Origin: Bacteroidota bacterium
GTDB taxonomy: Bacteria; Bacteroidota; Bacteroidia; Chitinophagales; Chitinophagaceae
Direction of reading: 5' to 3'
DNA length: 29,451 nucleotides
Assembly: GCA_023430465.1 (NCBI GenBank)
Contig: JAEZAM010000015.1
Location: 1 to 29,451 of the forward strand
The position numbers and the translations under genes were made by a program. The first letter of the stretch is position 1. Each line of letters starts with the position of its first letter. This document shows positions 8,600 to 16,111 of this stretch, one piece after another. The notes under the pieces are model-generated. The model made no database searches. It saw only the letters and a program-made list of their open reading frames with translations, and had not been told where the DNA came from.

Positions 8600-9109
8600 T
8601 CAACGAATAAGGGTCACGGTCCCTTTTAACCTTTGTATGGAACTAGTCTCCAGTGTTTTATACTCTAGTGTCCAGACATATACCCCCACTAGTTGTCGTT
8701 TCCCGTGAAAAGTACCATCCCACTTGGGGTTCGACTGAGAACTTTGGAAGATAAGTTCACCCCAATTGTTATAAATTTTGAATTGATGCCAGGGAATACT
8801 TTCCAAGCCAGCAGGCCCGAATTTGTCATTCAACCCATCAGAGTTGGGAGTAAAGGCAGTCGGGACTGCTATCATGCATGGCGCATACGTCACAATAACC
8901 TGGTCAGAGGCCTGCCCACAGGCATTCGAGATAACCAAGGAATAATTTCCCGCACTTGTTACAGTCAGGAACTCGGTACTAGCACCTGTGTTCCAGTTAT
9001 ACTCCAATTCCACTCCATCAAGACGAGTCGGCCTAAGTTTCACAACCTCTCCATTACAGGCACTTACATCCCCTCCTAAAGAGAAATTAGGTGCATCACT
9101 AAATACTCC
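8600..9109 (-). pseudogene. CHU_C / gliding-motility C-terminal domain, detached by frameshift from the gene upstream
   Basis: This is the 3' part of the gene that begins at 11100. Read in its own frame from about 9109 it gives GVFSDAPNFSLGGDVSACNG, which aligns without gaps to the paralogous repeat NILFNPSPNIKLGEDTLLCR just upstream. It continues to another Ig-like module (YNWNTGASTEFLTVTSAGNY) and then IAVPTAFTPNSDGLNDKF...FKIYNNWGELIFQSS...WDGTFHGKRQLVGVYVW. That is the gliding-motility-associated C-terminal (CHU_C, type B T9SS) signature needed for secretion. A GTG at 9043 could in principle start an isolated fragment, but that would lack a signal peptide. Unless the frameshift is a sequencing error, the upstream protein loses its secretion signal. 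Confidence 0.85.
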
Positions 9110-11100
9110 GATATAGAATCAATGCTTGTGCACGAACCAAGAGTTGCCGTTACCCAATATGTGCCTGCAGTAGTCACAAGAAAATTTGGACCACTAGAAT
9201 TGTCTTGCCAGAATAAGTTAGCGTTAATTGCATCGGGTTGGAGCAATAAAGTATTTCCGCGACATAATAATGTGTCTTCACCAAGTTTGATGTTGGGGCT
9301 AGGATTGAATAGAATATTGATTGAATCACGCTTTGAACAAGTGTTGTTTGTTGCCTCAACCCAATACAATCCCGATTGAACAGCAGCAAGAGTAGGATTC
9401 GTGCTGCCATCGCTCCAGTAATACGTGACACCGGTTAAACCAGGAGTAAGAACAGCAATTTCGCCGGCACATTTAGCTTGATCCTGACCAAGGGTAAAGC
9501 TTGGATACTCTGCCAGTATTATGTCTATCGAATCCCGACTAACACAACCATTTACGACATTTCGTACCTGAAGCCAATGTGTGCCTGAGGTGTTTGCTAA
9601 TAATAAGGGGCCAGAACTGCCATCACTCCAAAGATACTCTAAATTGGGGCCCGTATTTGTTGGGAGAAGCTGAAAACCCTCAGCGCCGCAAACTATCGTG
9701 TCGCGGCCTAAATTTACAGTATTGTCAAAAACTTCAACGATACGTTGCAATGTATCATTACCGCACAACCTATAGCGAATAAGTTGCACGTTGTAGATGC
9801 CGGGCGAACTGAAAATATGCGAGGTTGTATCTTGATCTGAAAAATTATTACCGCCTGAGGCCCCGTCGCCAAAATCCCATTTAATTGATTGAACGTTATC
9901 AGGCACAGAATAATAGAATTCAACTTTACTCGCGTCACACTGGTCCATTACCGTGAAATAGTCATAAAAGAAACTTTGAACAAACGTGCGAAGCCCAAAT
10001 TGGCAGAACCGCCCACTGCCGACCGATATTTCATTAAACCTCAAGCCGCATAGACCTCCCCTTTCGTTAGGGTAATCAATAACGGATAAGTTTGGATGCA
10101 CTTGTGCGGTCATGTAAATCTTACCGTCAGGACCTAGCTGTAATGCACCAAATGTTTGAGCAGCAAAATTATCCGATGTCAGAATTTCCTTTGAAGCGAC
10201 GATCTGGGAAAGGTTGGATGCAGAAATATCGTATTGGACAAGATAGTTGTGATGTTGTGATAAATTGAGTGAGTAATCTGATGCTGTTACGTAAAGCCGC
10301 TTTGCATCGACGGAGAACTCCACACCGTAGCAATTGCTAAAGTTGTCGGTTGCTTGAAACAAGTTTACAGTGCTGGATACAACACCAGTTGACGTGTTAA
10401 AATCGGATAATTCTAACCCTACCAGATTATGTGCGGCAGCAAGCTTTTTACCGTCAGGGGAAGACTTCATGTATCCTAACGATCCATCCACATTGCCACC
10501 AATAACTGCGCCGGAGTGTGAAATTATTGGGATCGCAGTCACACCAGCGCTTGTTACCAAATATGAGATGTATGTATCATCATTCCAGCCATGCGCGACG
10601 ACCCAGACATCCTTTCCATTGCAATGCTTTACGGCGGTAATCTTTTCACAGACTGGTGAGGCAAGAGGTACATTTTTACTGATGCAGTCGCCCAACCCAT
10701 TATCAGCATCCATGTCGACAACTGAATACTTGAGTCCGTTGGGCCCTCCTAGCTGATCAACCGTAAAAACATAGTACTTTCTACGATCGGAAACAGCAGG
10801 TACTATGACTGCGGATTGAGTACTACTAGCATCTCCATGAAGGCCAGTACCATTGGGCATGAGTGTATGCTGGCTATTCAGCAAAATCAAGCCATCTGTA
10901 TAAAATAACAGGTTTCCATCCTGGTCGGAGATAGACGCAACCCCTTCCACAGTATGCACACGACCATCGGAAATAGCAACTGGTAAGCCTGTCTTAAAAC
11001 TAATTCCCGCATCAAAGCCGAAATACCAGTTATTGGACTCCGATTGAGCACGTGAGGAAATTATCGCAAGACTAGAGAGTGCCAGAAGAATAATCCGCAT
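9076..11100 (-). CDS. Large secreted PKD/Ig-repeat protein of gliding type, frameshifted before its CHU_C domain
   Basis: The start chosen is ATG 11100, giving MRIILLALSSLAIISSRAQ, a clean signal peptide. An upstream ATG at 11163 would put 21 charged residues in front and overlap the previous gene. The mature protein starts SNNWYFGFDAGISFKTGLPV and continues with beta-propeller-like segments (LKYSVVDMDADNG, QLGPDGKIYMTAQVHPNLSV) typical of Bacteroidota gliding-type surface proteins. A PKD domain follows (IKWDFGDGASGGNNFSDQDT...FSSPGIYNVQLI). Then come tandem Ig-like modules of about 75 residues with LGxDTxxC...YxWSDGSSxPxLxxxxSGxYWVxxT. The frame closes at a TAG (9076-9078) after DSISEYLVMHLISL. 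The missing C-terminal domain continues in another frame (8600-9109). One extra base between 9109 and 9110 restores the full protein of about 830 residues. Confidence 0.82.
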   Translation of the reverse strand: MRIILLALSSLAIISSRAQSESNNWYFGFDAGISFKTGLPVAISDGRVHTVEGVASISDQDGNLLFYTDGLILLNSQHTLMPNGTGLHGDASSTQSAVIVPAVSDRRKYYVFTVDQLGGPNGLKYSVVDMDADNGLGDCISKNVPLASPVCEKITAVKHCNGKDVWVVAHGWNDDTYISYLVTSAGVTAIPIISHSGAVIGGNVDGSLGYMKSSPDGKKLAAAHNLVGLELSDFNTSTGVVSSTVNLFQATDNFSNCYGVEFSVDAKRLYVTASDYSLNLSQHHNYLVQYDISASNLSQIVASKEILTSDNFAAQTFGALQLGPDGKIYMTAQVHPNLSVIDYPNERGGLCGLRFNEISVGSGRFCQFGLRTFVQSFFYDYFTVMDQCDASKVEFYYSVPDNVQSIKWDFGDGASGGNNFSDQDTTSHIFSSPGIYNVQLIRYRLCGNDTLQRIVEVFDNTVNLGRDTIVCGAEGFQLLPTNTGPNLEYLWSDGSSGPLLLANTSGTHWLQVRNVVNGCVSRDSIDIILAEYPSFTLGQDQAKCAGEIAVLTPGLTGVTYYWSDGSTNPTLAAVQSGLYWVEATNNTCSKRDSINILFNPSPNIKLGEDTLLCRGNTLLLQPDAINANLFWQDNSSGPNFLVTTAGTYWVTATLGSCTSIDSISEYLVMHLISL

Positions 11101-11149
11101 ACCGGCCCGATGGTATTTCTTCAAGCAATATAGGTAAAGATGCAAGTCA

Positions 11150-11764
11150 TCACGAATTATCATTGGCTGCTGGCGATATAATTAACGTATTCAAAAATAA
11201 GTGCTGGAACTGATCTAAGTAGCCCTCTACAGGTCCGTTCCTTATGGAGCTATTGGCTATGAACTCTTTGTAATTGTCCCCGAAGTAATATTCTGACTTG
11301 ATTGCATGTTCTTTTACCGAGACAAGCAATCTTTCTCGGATGGATATATCGTTTGTGCCTATTACAAAAAAATCTTGTTCCACGTCCATATCAATAAGTA
11401 TGCGTCCGTCTGTTGAAAAAAAATACAATTGCAAAAAGAAATCTTGGTAGAAGTAGCCTCTTGGATTTTTCAAGAGCTCTAAAATCTCAATTAATGATAT
11501 GCTTGACGGAAAGACAAAACCAGGGTAATTAAAGTCCGGATGAATAACTTTGTCTGGAGATACGATACAAAAATTTGTGGACACGAACATATCTTTATGA
11601 TCCTGTATTTTGCTCCAAAACATTTCAAATATTTCCATGTAATATGCGCCGTCCAGTACCAACAAAAAAGTGGTTGGATGTTGAAATATGCTAGCAGGGA
11701 GCCTACGATCTGAATTGAAATACCGCTCCGCTAGTTTTAAACCTGTTTGTCCGGTGACTTGCAT
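11150..11764 (-). CDS. Cytoplasmic protein of unknown family, candidate immunity protein for the second Rhs protein
   Basis: About 204 residues from ATG 11764 (a TTG at 11770 is a less likely start). ATG 11764 lies two bases after the TGA of the Rhs C-terminal reading frame, so translation is probably coupled. The product has no signal peptide or membrane segment. It is rich in aromatic and acidic residues, with alternating strand-like and helical segments (TTFLLVLDGAYYMEIFEMFW, FLQLYFFSTDGRILIDMDVE, RERLLVSVKEHAIKSEYYFG). I do not recognise a named immunity family such as SUKH. The assignment rests only on its place directly behind the Rhs toxin end, the usual site of cognate immunity genes. 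Its low GC compared with the right half of the window also fits a transferred cassette. It ends 50 bases before the start of the next secreted-protein gene. Confidence 0.68.
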   Translation of the reverse strand: MQVTGQTGLKLAERYFNSDRRLPASIFQHPTTFLLVLDGAYYMEIFEMFWSKIQDHKDMFVSTNFCIVSPDKVIHPDFNYPGFVFPSSISLIEILELLKNPRGYFYQDFFLQLYFFSTDGRILIDMDVEQDFFVIGTNDISIRERLLVSVKEHAIKSEYYFGDNYKEFIANSSIRNGPVEGYLDQFQHLFLNTLIISPAANDNS

Positions 11765-11766
11765 AA

Positions 11767-12465
11767 TCAATTACTTATGAATTCATATTTATACACCCAT
11801 GACGTGTCATGGAATTTTACCAGCATCCCAACGTTGCCATTAGTGTCGCGGGCATAAAAAGTGTATGATGCCGCTTGGGTGTGAATGTTGATTGAATTTG
11901 CACCGCTCCCGGGAAGACCAGTGATAGGGAGACCAGTTTTAGGGTTAATGTTTGTTCCATTTGTAAGAAGCTTAACGAAATCCATCCAAGAATGCGAGTT
12001 GATCGGATATGCGCCCTGATTGGTCTTCACACCTGTATGATCAATCTTAATTGATTCTCCGAGCTTAGTGTTTATAATTTCCAAAGATGTGCGGAGTTTA
12101 GTCGGAACTTCATTCCCCGCTCGACCTGCTATTATTGCTGGCGGATTAGCCTTCCCCGTCCACGGGTTAATGTTTGCTTTTGTTGATGCCATGTATCCAG
12201 AGGCCAGACCACTCACGCCGCCCGTGCCGGCGCCGGTGGCAGCCCCTTGCCCCATGTTTGACCAAAAATTTCCTCCTGTGAACGGGGTCAACCCACCCCC
12301 TAATACACCACCTACCACCGTTCCCGAAATAACACCTTGCACCGCTGTCCGAAGAGCCGGGCTAGCGATTCCATTTGTCAAGGAGTTTAAATATGGCGCA
12401 GCCGCTGTGCCCACGACATGCCCGGCAATTCCCGATACAGCACCAAAAGCAGTAGCCTGTGCCAA
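11767..12465 (-). pseudogene. Rhs C-terminal toxin portion, out of frame with its core
   Basis: This frame continues the Rhs core at 12462-13091 after a single-base shift. The TTG at 12465 is not a natural start. The first 120 residues are a glycine/alanine-rich hydrophobic linker (QGVISGTVVGGVLGGG, GQGAATGAGTGGVSGLASGY) as often found between Rhs core and toxin. The last 120 or so residues (PAIIAGRAGNEVPTKLRTSL to YKYEFISN) should be the toxin domain. Its notable stretches are INSHSWMDFVKLLTNG and FYARDTNGNVGMLVKFHDTS. No known nuclease, deaminase or ADP-ribosyltransferase motif is obvious to me. With one G restored in the TGG codon at 12462-12464, the core and this domain join as PASW-AQATAFGAVSGIAG. 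If the frameshift is real, this toxin is not made; if it is an assembly error, the protein is continuous. Confidence 0.75.
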
Positions 12466-13091
12466 CTCGCCGGGTCAAATGGGCGTCCGCTGGTCAACTG
12501 CGCAGTTAAATTATTTCCAAACCCTAGCGCTGAACCACTTGCAGCCGGACCAGCGTACATCCCGGTCAGCGTCGACACTGCTCCAGTGACAAAGTATCCC
12601 GCAGCAGCCTCGAAGCTAGTAACATTTCCGGCGATTGCCTGAACTGTGAGGTTTATAATTCCGCCTACCGTAGCAAATACTACATCATCCCAAAACGCAT
12701 AAGTGCCGGTAGGGTCTATCGACTGAGGCCACGAATTATTCATAGCAAGATACGGGCTTGCATATTGCTGCTCAGGATCAGGGTTGTGCCACCGCCCCAA
12801 TTGAGGGTCGTAGGTCCTTGCAGCGAAATCATACTCCTCTAAACCTGTCCCATCATAAAACTCACGCCCTTGAAATTCCTTTCCTTGATACCCAAGTGAG
12901 TTGGGACTTTTACCAAAGGACTGACTATTGAGCGCGAACATAGATAGACCTTTGGGATAGTAATGCCTTTCTCCAACTAAAGGACTACGCTTATGCGTTA
13001 CCTGCAAATTGTCGAAGTACACATTTTGATTACTCTCATTGCTACAATAAATATACAGGTATCCACTCTTGTTTCTAAAAGTACACCAGTT
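12462..13091 (-). pseudogene. Rhs core fragment, truncated at its 5' end and frameshifted at its 3' end
   Basis: Reading upstream of the GTG at 13022, the same frame stays open to a TAA at 13092-13094 and gives NKSGYLYIYCSNESNQNVYF then DNLQVTH, the normal Rhs sequence before the core. The homology therefore runs to about 13091 and is cut at the 30-base palindrome. The core follows: HYYPKGLSMF, GYQGKEFQGREFYDGTGLEE, YDFAARTYDPQLGRWHNPDP and SIDPTG, all standard for Bacteroidota Rhs ends. A membrane-like linker (FATVGGIINLTVQAIAGNV...) comes next. After FDPASW (TGG at 12462-12464) the frame goes wrong and reaches a stop at 12387. About 1000 or more N-terminal residues of a normal Rhs protein are missing, so this is an orphan remnant. 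Confidence 0.8.
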
Positions 13092-13121
13092 TTACGCCTG
13101 CCTGCCGGCAGGCAGGCGTAA
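13092..13121. repeat. 30-base perfect palindrome with a CCTGCCGGCAGG centre
   Basis: TTACGCCTGCCTGCC is followed directly by its exact reverse complement, with no loop. The left end coincides with the point where Rhs homology stops (its TAA is formed by the outer bases). It could fold into a strong cruciform or hairpin, but it is followed by no T-run on either side, so it is not a standard terminator. Related CCTGCCGGCAGG palindromes are, as I recall, scattered in Bacteroidota genomes; I cannot confirm copy number here. Confidence 0.8.
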
Positions 13122-13144
13122 TTCTGCATCTAGTTGCAGACCGG

Positions 13145-13179
13145 AAAACACAAAGCCTGCAACAGAAGATATTGCAGGC
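13145..13179 (-). terminator. Second intrinsic terminator behind tRNA-Cys
   Basis: On the minus strand GCCTGCAA (13179-13172) pairs with TTGCAGGC (13162-13155) around a 9-base loop and is followed by TTTGTGTTTT. It lies in tandem just behind the stronger terminator at 13184-13222 and probably backs it up. Confidence 0.6.
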
Positions 13180-13183
13180 CTTT

Positions 13184-13222
13184 AAAAAAATAGCCGGCGT
13201 TCGTATTAGAAGAACACCGGCT
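13184..13222 (-). terminator. Intrinsic terminator of tRNA-Cys
   Basis: On the minus strand AGCCGG-T-GTTC pairs with GAAC-G-CCGGCT (one mismatch) around an 8-9 base loop and is followed at once by ATTTTTTT. It begins two bases after the CCA end of the tRNA. Confidence 0.85.
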
Positions 13223-13224
13223 CT

Positions 13225-13298
13225 TGGAGGTCCCGAGCGGATTCGAACCGCTGTACGAGCTTTTGCAGAGCTCTGCCTAGCCACTCGGCCACAGGACC
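13225..13298 (-). tRNA. tRNA-Cys (anticodon GCA), CCA encoded
   Basis: The minus strand from 13298 reads GGTCCTGTGGCCGAGTGGCT and ends CGGGACCTCCA. The acceptor stem GGTCCTG/CGGGACC pairs over seven positions with one T-G pair. The anticodon arm is GAGCT-CTGCAAA-AGCTC, which places GCA at the anticodon. The T arm has GCGGTTCGAATCCGC. The 3' discriminator is T and CCA is encoded. The 3' end faces the accessory block at 1-13,200, and conserved genes lie on the other side. Confidence 0.97.
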
Positions 13299-13343
13299 TT
13301 ATTTATTTTACTCAATCAACCGCTGTCGGCCCCGCCCTGGTTG

Positions 13344-13371
13344 CCTGGCCACCCGGCCAGGGAGCTTTTTT
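13344..13371 (+). terminator. Plus-strand hairpin with T-run, in front of the nucleoside phosphorylase promoter
   Basis: CCTGGCC (13344-13350) pairs with GGCCAGG (13355-13361) around an ACCC loop and is followed by GAGC and six T. No plus-strand gene precedes it closely. Its T-run supplies the -33 TTTG of the promoter at 13369-13400, so it probably insulates that promoter from read-through coming from the left. Confidence 0.65.
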
Positions 13372-13400
13372 GAATCGGTTGCGAAAATAGGATATTTTTG
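13369..13400 (+). promoter_or_regulatory. Bacteroidota sigma-A promoter of the nucleoside phosphorylase-dapF genes
   Basis: TTTG at 13369-13372 and TATTTTTG at 13393-13400 match both consensus elements (TTTG and TAnnTTTG) exactly with a 20-base spacer. The ATG follows 33 bases after the -7 element. Confidence 0.8.
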
Positions 13401-13433
13401 ATAATTGACTGATCCCCACCTCAAATTAATCAT

Positions 13434-14312
13434 ATGAGCCGAATTGCTGAATCTGAACTCATTATCAACGCCCGCGGCGCCGTCTACCACTTAGACCTCC
13501 GGCCCGACGAAATCGCCCCCACCGTCATCACCGTCGGTGACCCCGATCGCGTTCATGAGATCTCCAAACACTTCGACTTCATCGAGGTCAAACGACAACA
13601 CCGCGAATTTATCTCCCATACCGGCCTCATCAACAACAAACGTCTCACCGTCCTCTCCTCCGGTATCGGCCCCGATAACATCGACATCGTCATCAACGAA
13701 CTCGACGCCCTCGTCAACATCGACTTCAACACCCGCGAGATAAAACCTCAACTCTCGTCCCTCAACATCATCCGCATCGGCACCTCCGGTTCCCTGCAGG
13801 CAGATATACCCGTCGATTCCTTCGTCGCCGCTACCCACGGCCTCGGTATCGACAACCTGCTCAACTTCTACCGCCACGAACAAAACGAAGAAGAAAATCA
13901 ACTCATCCAGTCCTTCGTCACCCATACCCAGCATCATGCCCGCATGAGCTATCCCTATATCACCGGTGCCGCCGGATCCCTGCTCAAACATTTCGTGACA
14001 GGGTTTCACCAGGGCATCACCGTCACCTGCCCCGGCTTCTATGGCCCGCAAGGGCGCGTGCTCCGGCTCGGGATCCGCAACCCTGAACTCATCAACCGAC
14101 TCACCGATTTCCGCTTCGGACAACACCGCATCACCAACTTCGAAATGGAAACCTCCGCCATCTACGGCCTCGGTAAATTACTCGGTCATAACTGCCTTGC
14201 CATAAACGCCATTGTTGCCAACCGCATCAAAAAAGAATTTTCAAAAGATGGAAAGGCAGCCGTCGAAAAACTCATCAAAGAATTCCTAACCATTTTCTCC
14301 GACAAACTCTAA
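13434..14312 (+). CDS. Nucleoside phosphorylase (PNP/UDP phosphorylase family)
   Basis: The 292-residue protein should split a nucleoside with phosphate into free base and (deoxy)ribose-1-phosphate in the cytoplasm, for nucleoside salvage. Family signs are VITVGDPDRV (31-40, phosphate-binding glycine loop), SSGIGPDN (75-82), IRIGTSGSLQADIPVDS (113-129, the GTSG phosphate/ribose site) and FEMETSAIYGLG (236-247, where the EMET motif binds the ribose). The length is somewhat above the 240-260 of bacterial uridine phosphorylases because of an extra region near 100-110. A uridine-type substrate is the best guess but cannot be fixed from motifs. A strong promoter lies upstream, and dapF follows after 16 bases and is probably co-transcribed. 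Confidence 0.92.
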   Translation: MSRIAESELIINARGAVYHLDLRPDEIAPTVITVGDPDRVHEISKHFDFIEVKRQHREFISHTGLINNKRLTVLSSGIGPDNIDIVINELDALVNIDFNTREIKPQLSSLNIIRIGTSGSLQADIPVDSFVAATHGLGIDNLLNFYRHEQNEEENQLIQSFVTHTQHHARMSYPYITGAAGSLLKHFVTGFHQGITVTCPGFYGPQGRVLRLGIRNPELINRLTDFRFGQHRITNFEMETSAIYGLGKLLGHNCLAINAIVANRIKKEFSKDGKAAVEKLIKEFLTIFSDKL

Positions 14313-14328
14313 TCCGTCCCAACCTATC

Positions 14329-15114
14329 ATGACATTGAATTTTTTCAAATACCAGGGCACCGGCAACGATTTTATCCTGGCCGATAACCGCAGGAACGAA
14401 TACAGCTCACTCAACACCGACCAGATCCGGCGCCTCTGCGATCGCCGCTTTGGCATCGGTGCCGATGGCTTCATGCTGCTCAATGAAAAAGCAGGTTACG
14501 ATTTTGAAATGAAATACTTCAATGCCGATGGCCGCGAAGGCAGCATGTGCGGCAACGGTGGCCGCTGCATCGTCAAGTTCGCCTACCACCTCGGTATCCA
14601 CCCCATCGACTACCACTTCCTCGCCATCGATGGCGACCACGAAGCCGAGATCGATCCCGATGGCACCGTGTCCCTGAAGATGAAAGACGTGGAGCGCATC
14701 GATAAAAAACATGGCGATTTTATCCTCAACACCGGCTCACCTCACTACATCAAGCTTGTCAACAACGTAATGGATATCGACGTCTATAAAAAAGGACGCG
14801 ACATCCGGTATTCCAAAGATTATGAACAGGATGGTATCAACGTAAACTTTGTGGAACAGGTGGAAGACGAAAAGATCATCGTCCGCACCTACGAACGCGG
14901 CGTGGAAGACGAAACGTTCTCCTGCGGTACCGGCGTCACCGCTGCAGCCCTTGTTTGCTACCACAACGAAAATGGATTCAATGAAGTTGGCGTCCGCACC
15001 CTGGGAGGAGGGCTGACAGTGGAGTTCGACCGGCTCGATGAAGATAAATTTGTAAATATCTGGCTCTGCGGACCAGCGGAGAAGGTGTTCGAAGGAGCGG
15101 TGGTGATCAAATAA
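14329..15114 (+). CDS. dapF: Diaminopimelate epimerase
   Basis: This enzyme interconverts LL- and meso-diaminopimelate by a cofactor-free two-cysteine mechanism. It supplies lysine and the peptidoglycan cross-linking residue. The 261-residue protein has the expected length. Both catalytic cysteines are present in their motifs: C74 in SMCGNGGRC (72-80) and C199 in FSCGTGVTAAA (197-207). The N-terminal FKYQGTGNDFILADN and RFGIGADGFMLL blocks are also typical. It lies 16 bases behind the nucleoside phosphorylase gene and 56 bases before corA, which has its own promoter-like element. Confidence 0.97.
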   Translation: MTLNFFKYQGTGNDFILADNRRNEYSSLNTDQIRRLCDRRFGIGADGFMLLNEKAGYDFEMKYFNADGREGSMCGNGGRCIVKFAYHLGIHPIDYHFLAIDGDHEAEIDPDGTVSLKMKDVERIDKKHGDFILNTGSPHYIKLVNNVMDIDVYKKGRDIRYSKDYEQDGINVNFVEQVEDEKIIVRTYERGVEDETFSCGTGVTAAALVCYHNENGFNEVGVRTLGGGLTVEFDRLDEDKFVNIWLCGPAEKVFEGAVVIK

Positions 15115-15157
15115 TTTTCGCGCAAAATTTCACGCAAAGACGCCAAGGAAACACCCC

Positions 15158-15165
15158 TATCTTTG
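15158..15165 (+). promoter_or_regulatory. -7 promoter element immediately before corA
   Basis: TATCTTTG matches TAnnTTTG exactly. It ends only five bases before the ATG at 15171, so a transcript starting there would have almost no leader. No good TTTG partner at the usual distance was seen. Confidence 0.5.
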
Positions 15166-15170
15166 AAACT

Positions 15171-16109
15171 ATGATTCAGTATTTCAAGAACATCAACCAC
15201 AAAACTGTTGAGATCGACAAACCCGAAGAGGGATCCTGGATCAACGTGCTGCCACCACTGAAACAGGAAGAGTTTTCCGAACTCTCCGAAAAGCTCGACA
15301 TCCCCATCGACTTTCTCACCGACTCCCTCGATATCGATGAACGCAGCCGCTTTGAAAAAGAAGACAACGTCCGCCTCATCGTTATCAAAACACCCACAGA
15401 AAACAATTCCTTCAACGAAAGCGACGCCTACTACATTACCATACCGATCTGCATCATCCTGACCCATAACCAGATCCTGACCGTTAACTCCTTCGAGAAC
15501 CCAGCGATAAAGAAATTTCTGAACACCTTCCAGAACCGCCATCCCGATAAACGAAATATGATGGTGCTGAAGATCTTTGAAAAGATCCTCAACAACTTCA
15601 TGGACCACCTGAAAGAGATCAACCAGCGACGAAACGCCTTTGAACAAAAACTATATGATGCCAGCAGGAATGAACATCTCCTCGAACTGATGCGCATCCA
15701 GAAAAGTCTTGTCTATTTCGTCACCGCACTCCGGTCGAATGAACTGCTCCTGATGAAGCTGGAACGCACCAACTTCCTCGGGCTGAATGAAGAAGAAAAA
15801 GAACTGCTCGAAGATCTTATCGTCGATACATCGCAGGCCCTTGAAATGGCCAACATCTACGCCAACATCCTCAGCAGTACGCTGGATGCATTTGCCAGTA
15901 TCATTGCCAACAACCAGAACCAGGTATTGAAACGCCTTTCAGTGATCACCATCGTCCTGACCTTCCCGGTACTGATCGCGAGCTTATTCGGTATGAATGT
16001 TCCCAGCGGTTTCGAGCATTCACAATATGCATTTTACATCGTAGCATTTCTATCTCTCGTGATAGCTCTAATCATTGGCTGGTTTTTTCTCCGGAAAAAA
16101 ATATTCTGA
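15171..16109 (+). CDS. corA: CorA-family magnesium/divalent cation channel
   Basis: The protein should form a pentameric inner-membrane channel for Mg2+ (or Co2+/Ni2+). The 312 residues are laid out as in the family: a large cytoplasmic funnel domain (1 to about 250), including a long charged helix (about 125-220). The first membrane helix (VITIVLTFPVLIASLFG) leads into the signature GMN (274-276) and a short acidic loop (SGFEHSQ). The second helix is AFYIVAFLSLVIALIIGWFF, and the tail is basic (RKKIF). The product starts MIQYFKNINHKTVEIDKPEE. The Nudix gene follows after two bases and is likely translated from the same message. Confidence 0.95.
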   Translation: MIQYFKNINHKTVEIDKPEEGSWINVLPPLKQEEFSELSEKLDIPIDFLTDSLDIDERSRFEKEDNVRLIVIKTPTENNSFNESDAYYITIPICIILTHNQILTVNSFENPAIKKFLNTFQNRHPDKRNMMVLKIFEKILNNFMDHLKEINQRRNAFEQKLYDASRNEHLLELMRIQKSLVYFVTALRSNELLLMKLERTNFLGLNEEEKELLEDLIVDTSQALEMANIYANILSSTLDAFASIIANNQNQVLKRLSVITIVLTFPVLIASLFGMNVPSGFEHSQYAFYIVAFLSLVIALIIGWFFLRKKIF

Positions 16110-16111
16110 TC

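Noticed and set aside
12068..12589. Proline-rich open frame of 173 codons on the plus strand
   Set aside because: Antisense to the glycine/alanine-rich Rhs linker; the prolines are complements of glycine codons.
13225..13250. Attachment-site duplication of the tRNA-Cys 3' end
   Set aside because: No second copy of this sequence and no integrase gene were found in the window.
13491..14126. Long open frame on the minus strand, 211 codons
   Set aside because: Shadow of the nucleoside phosphorylase gene; the acidic, glycine-rich composition comes from the reverse complement of its GAC/GTC-rich codons.
14958..15647. Open frame of 229 codons on the minus strand
   Set aside because: Runs antisense across the end of dapF and the start of corA, both of which are certain genes; no family resemblance.
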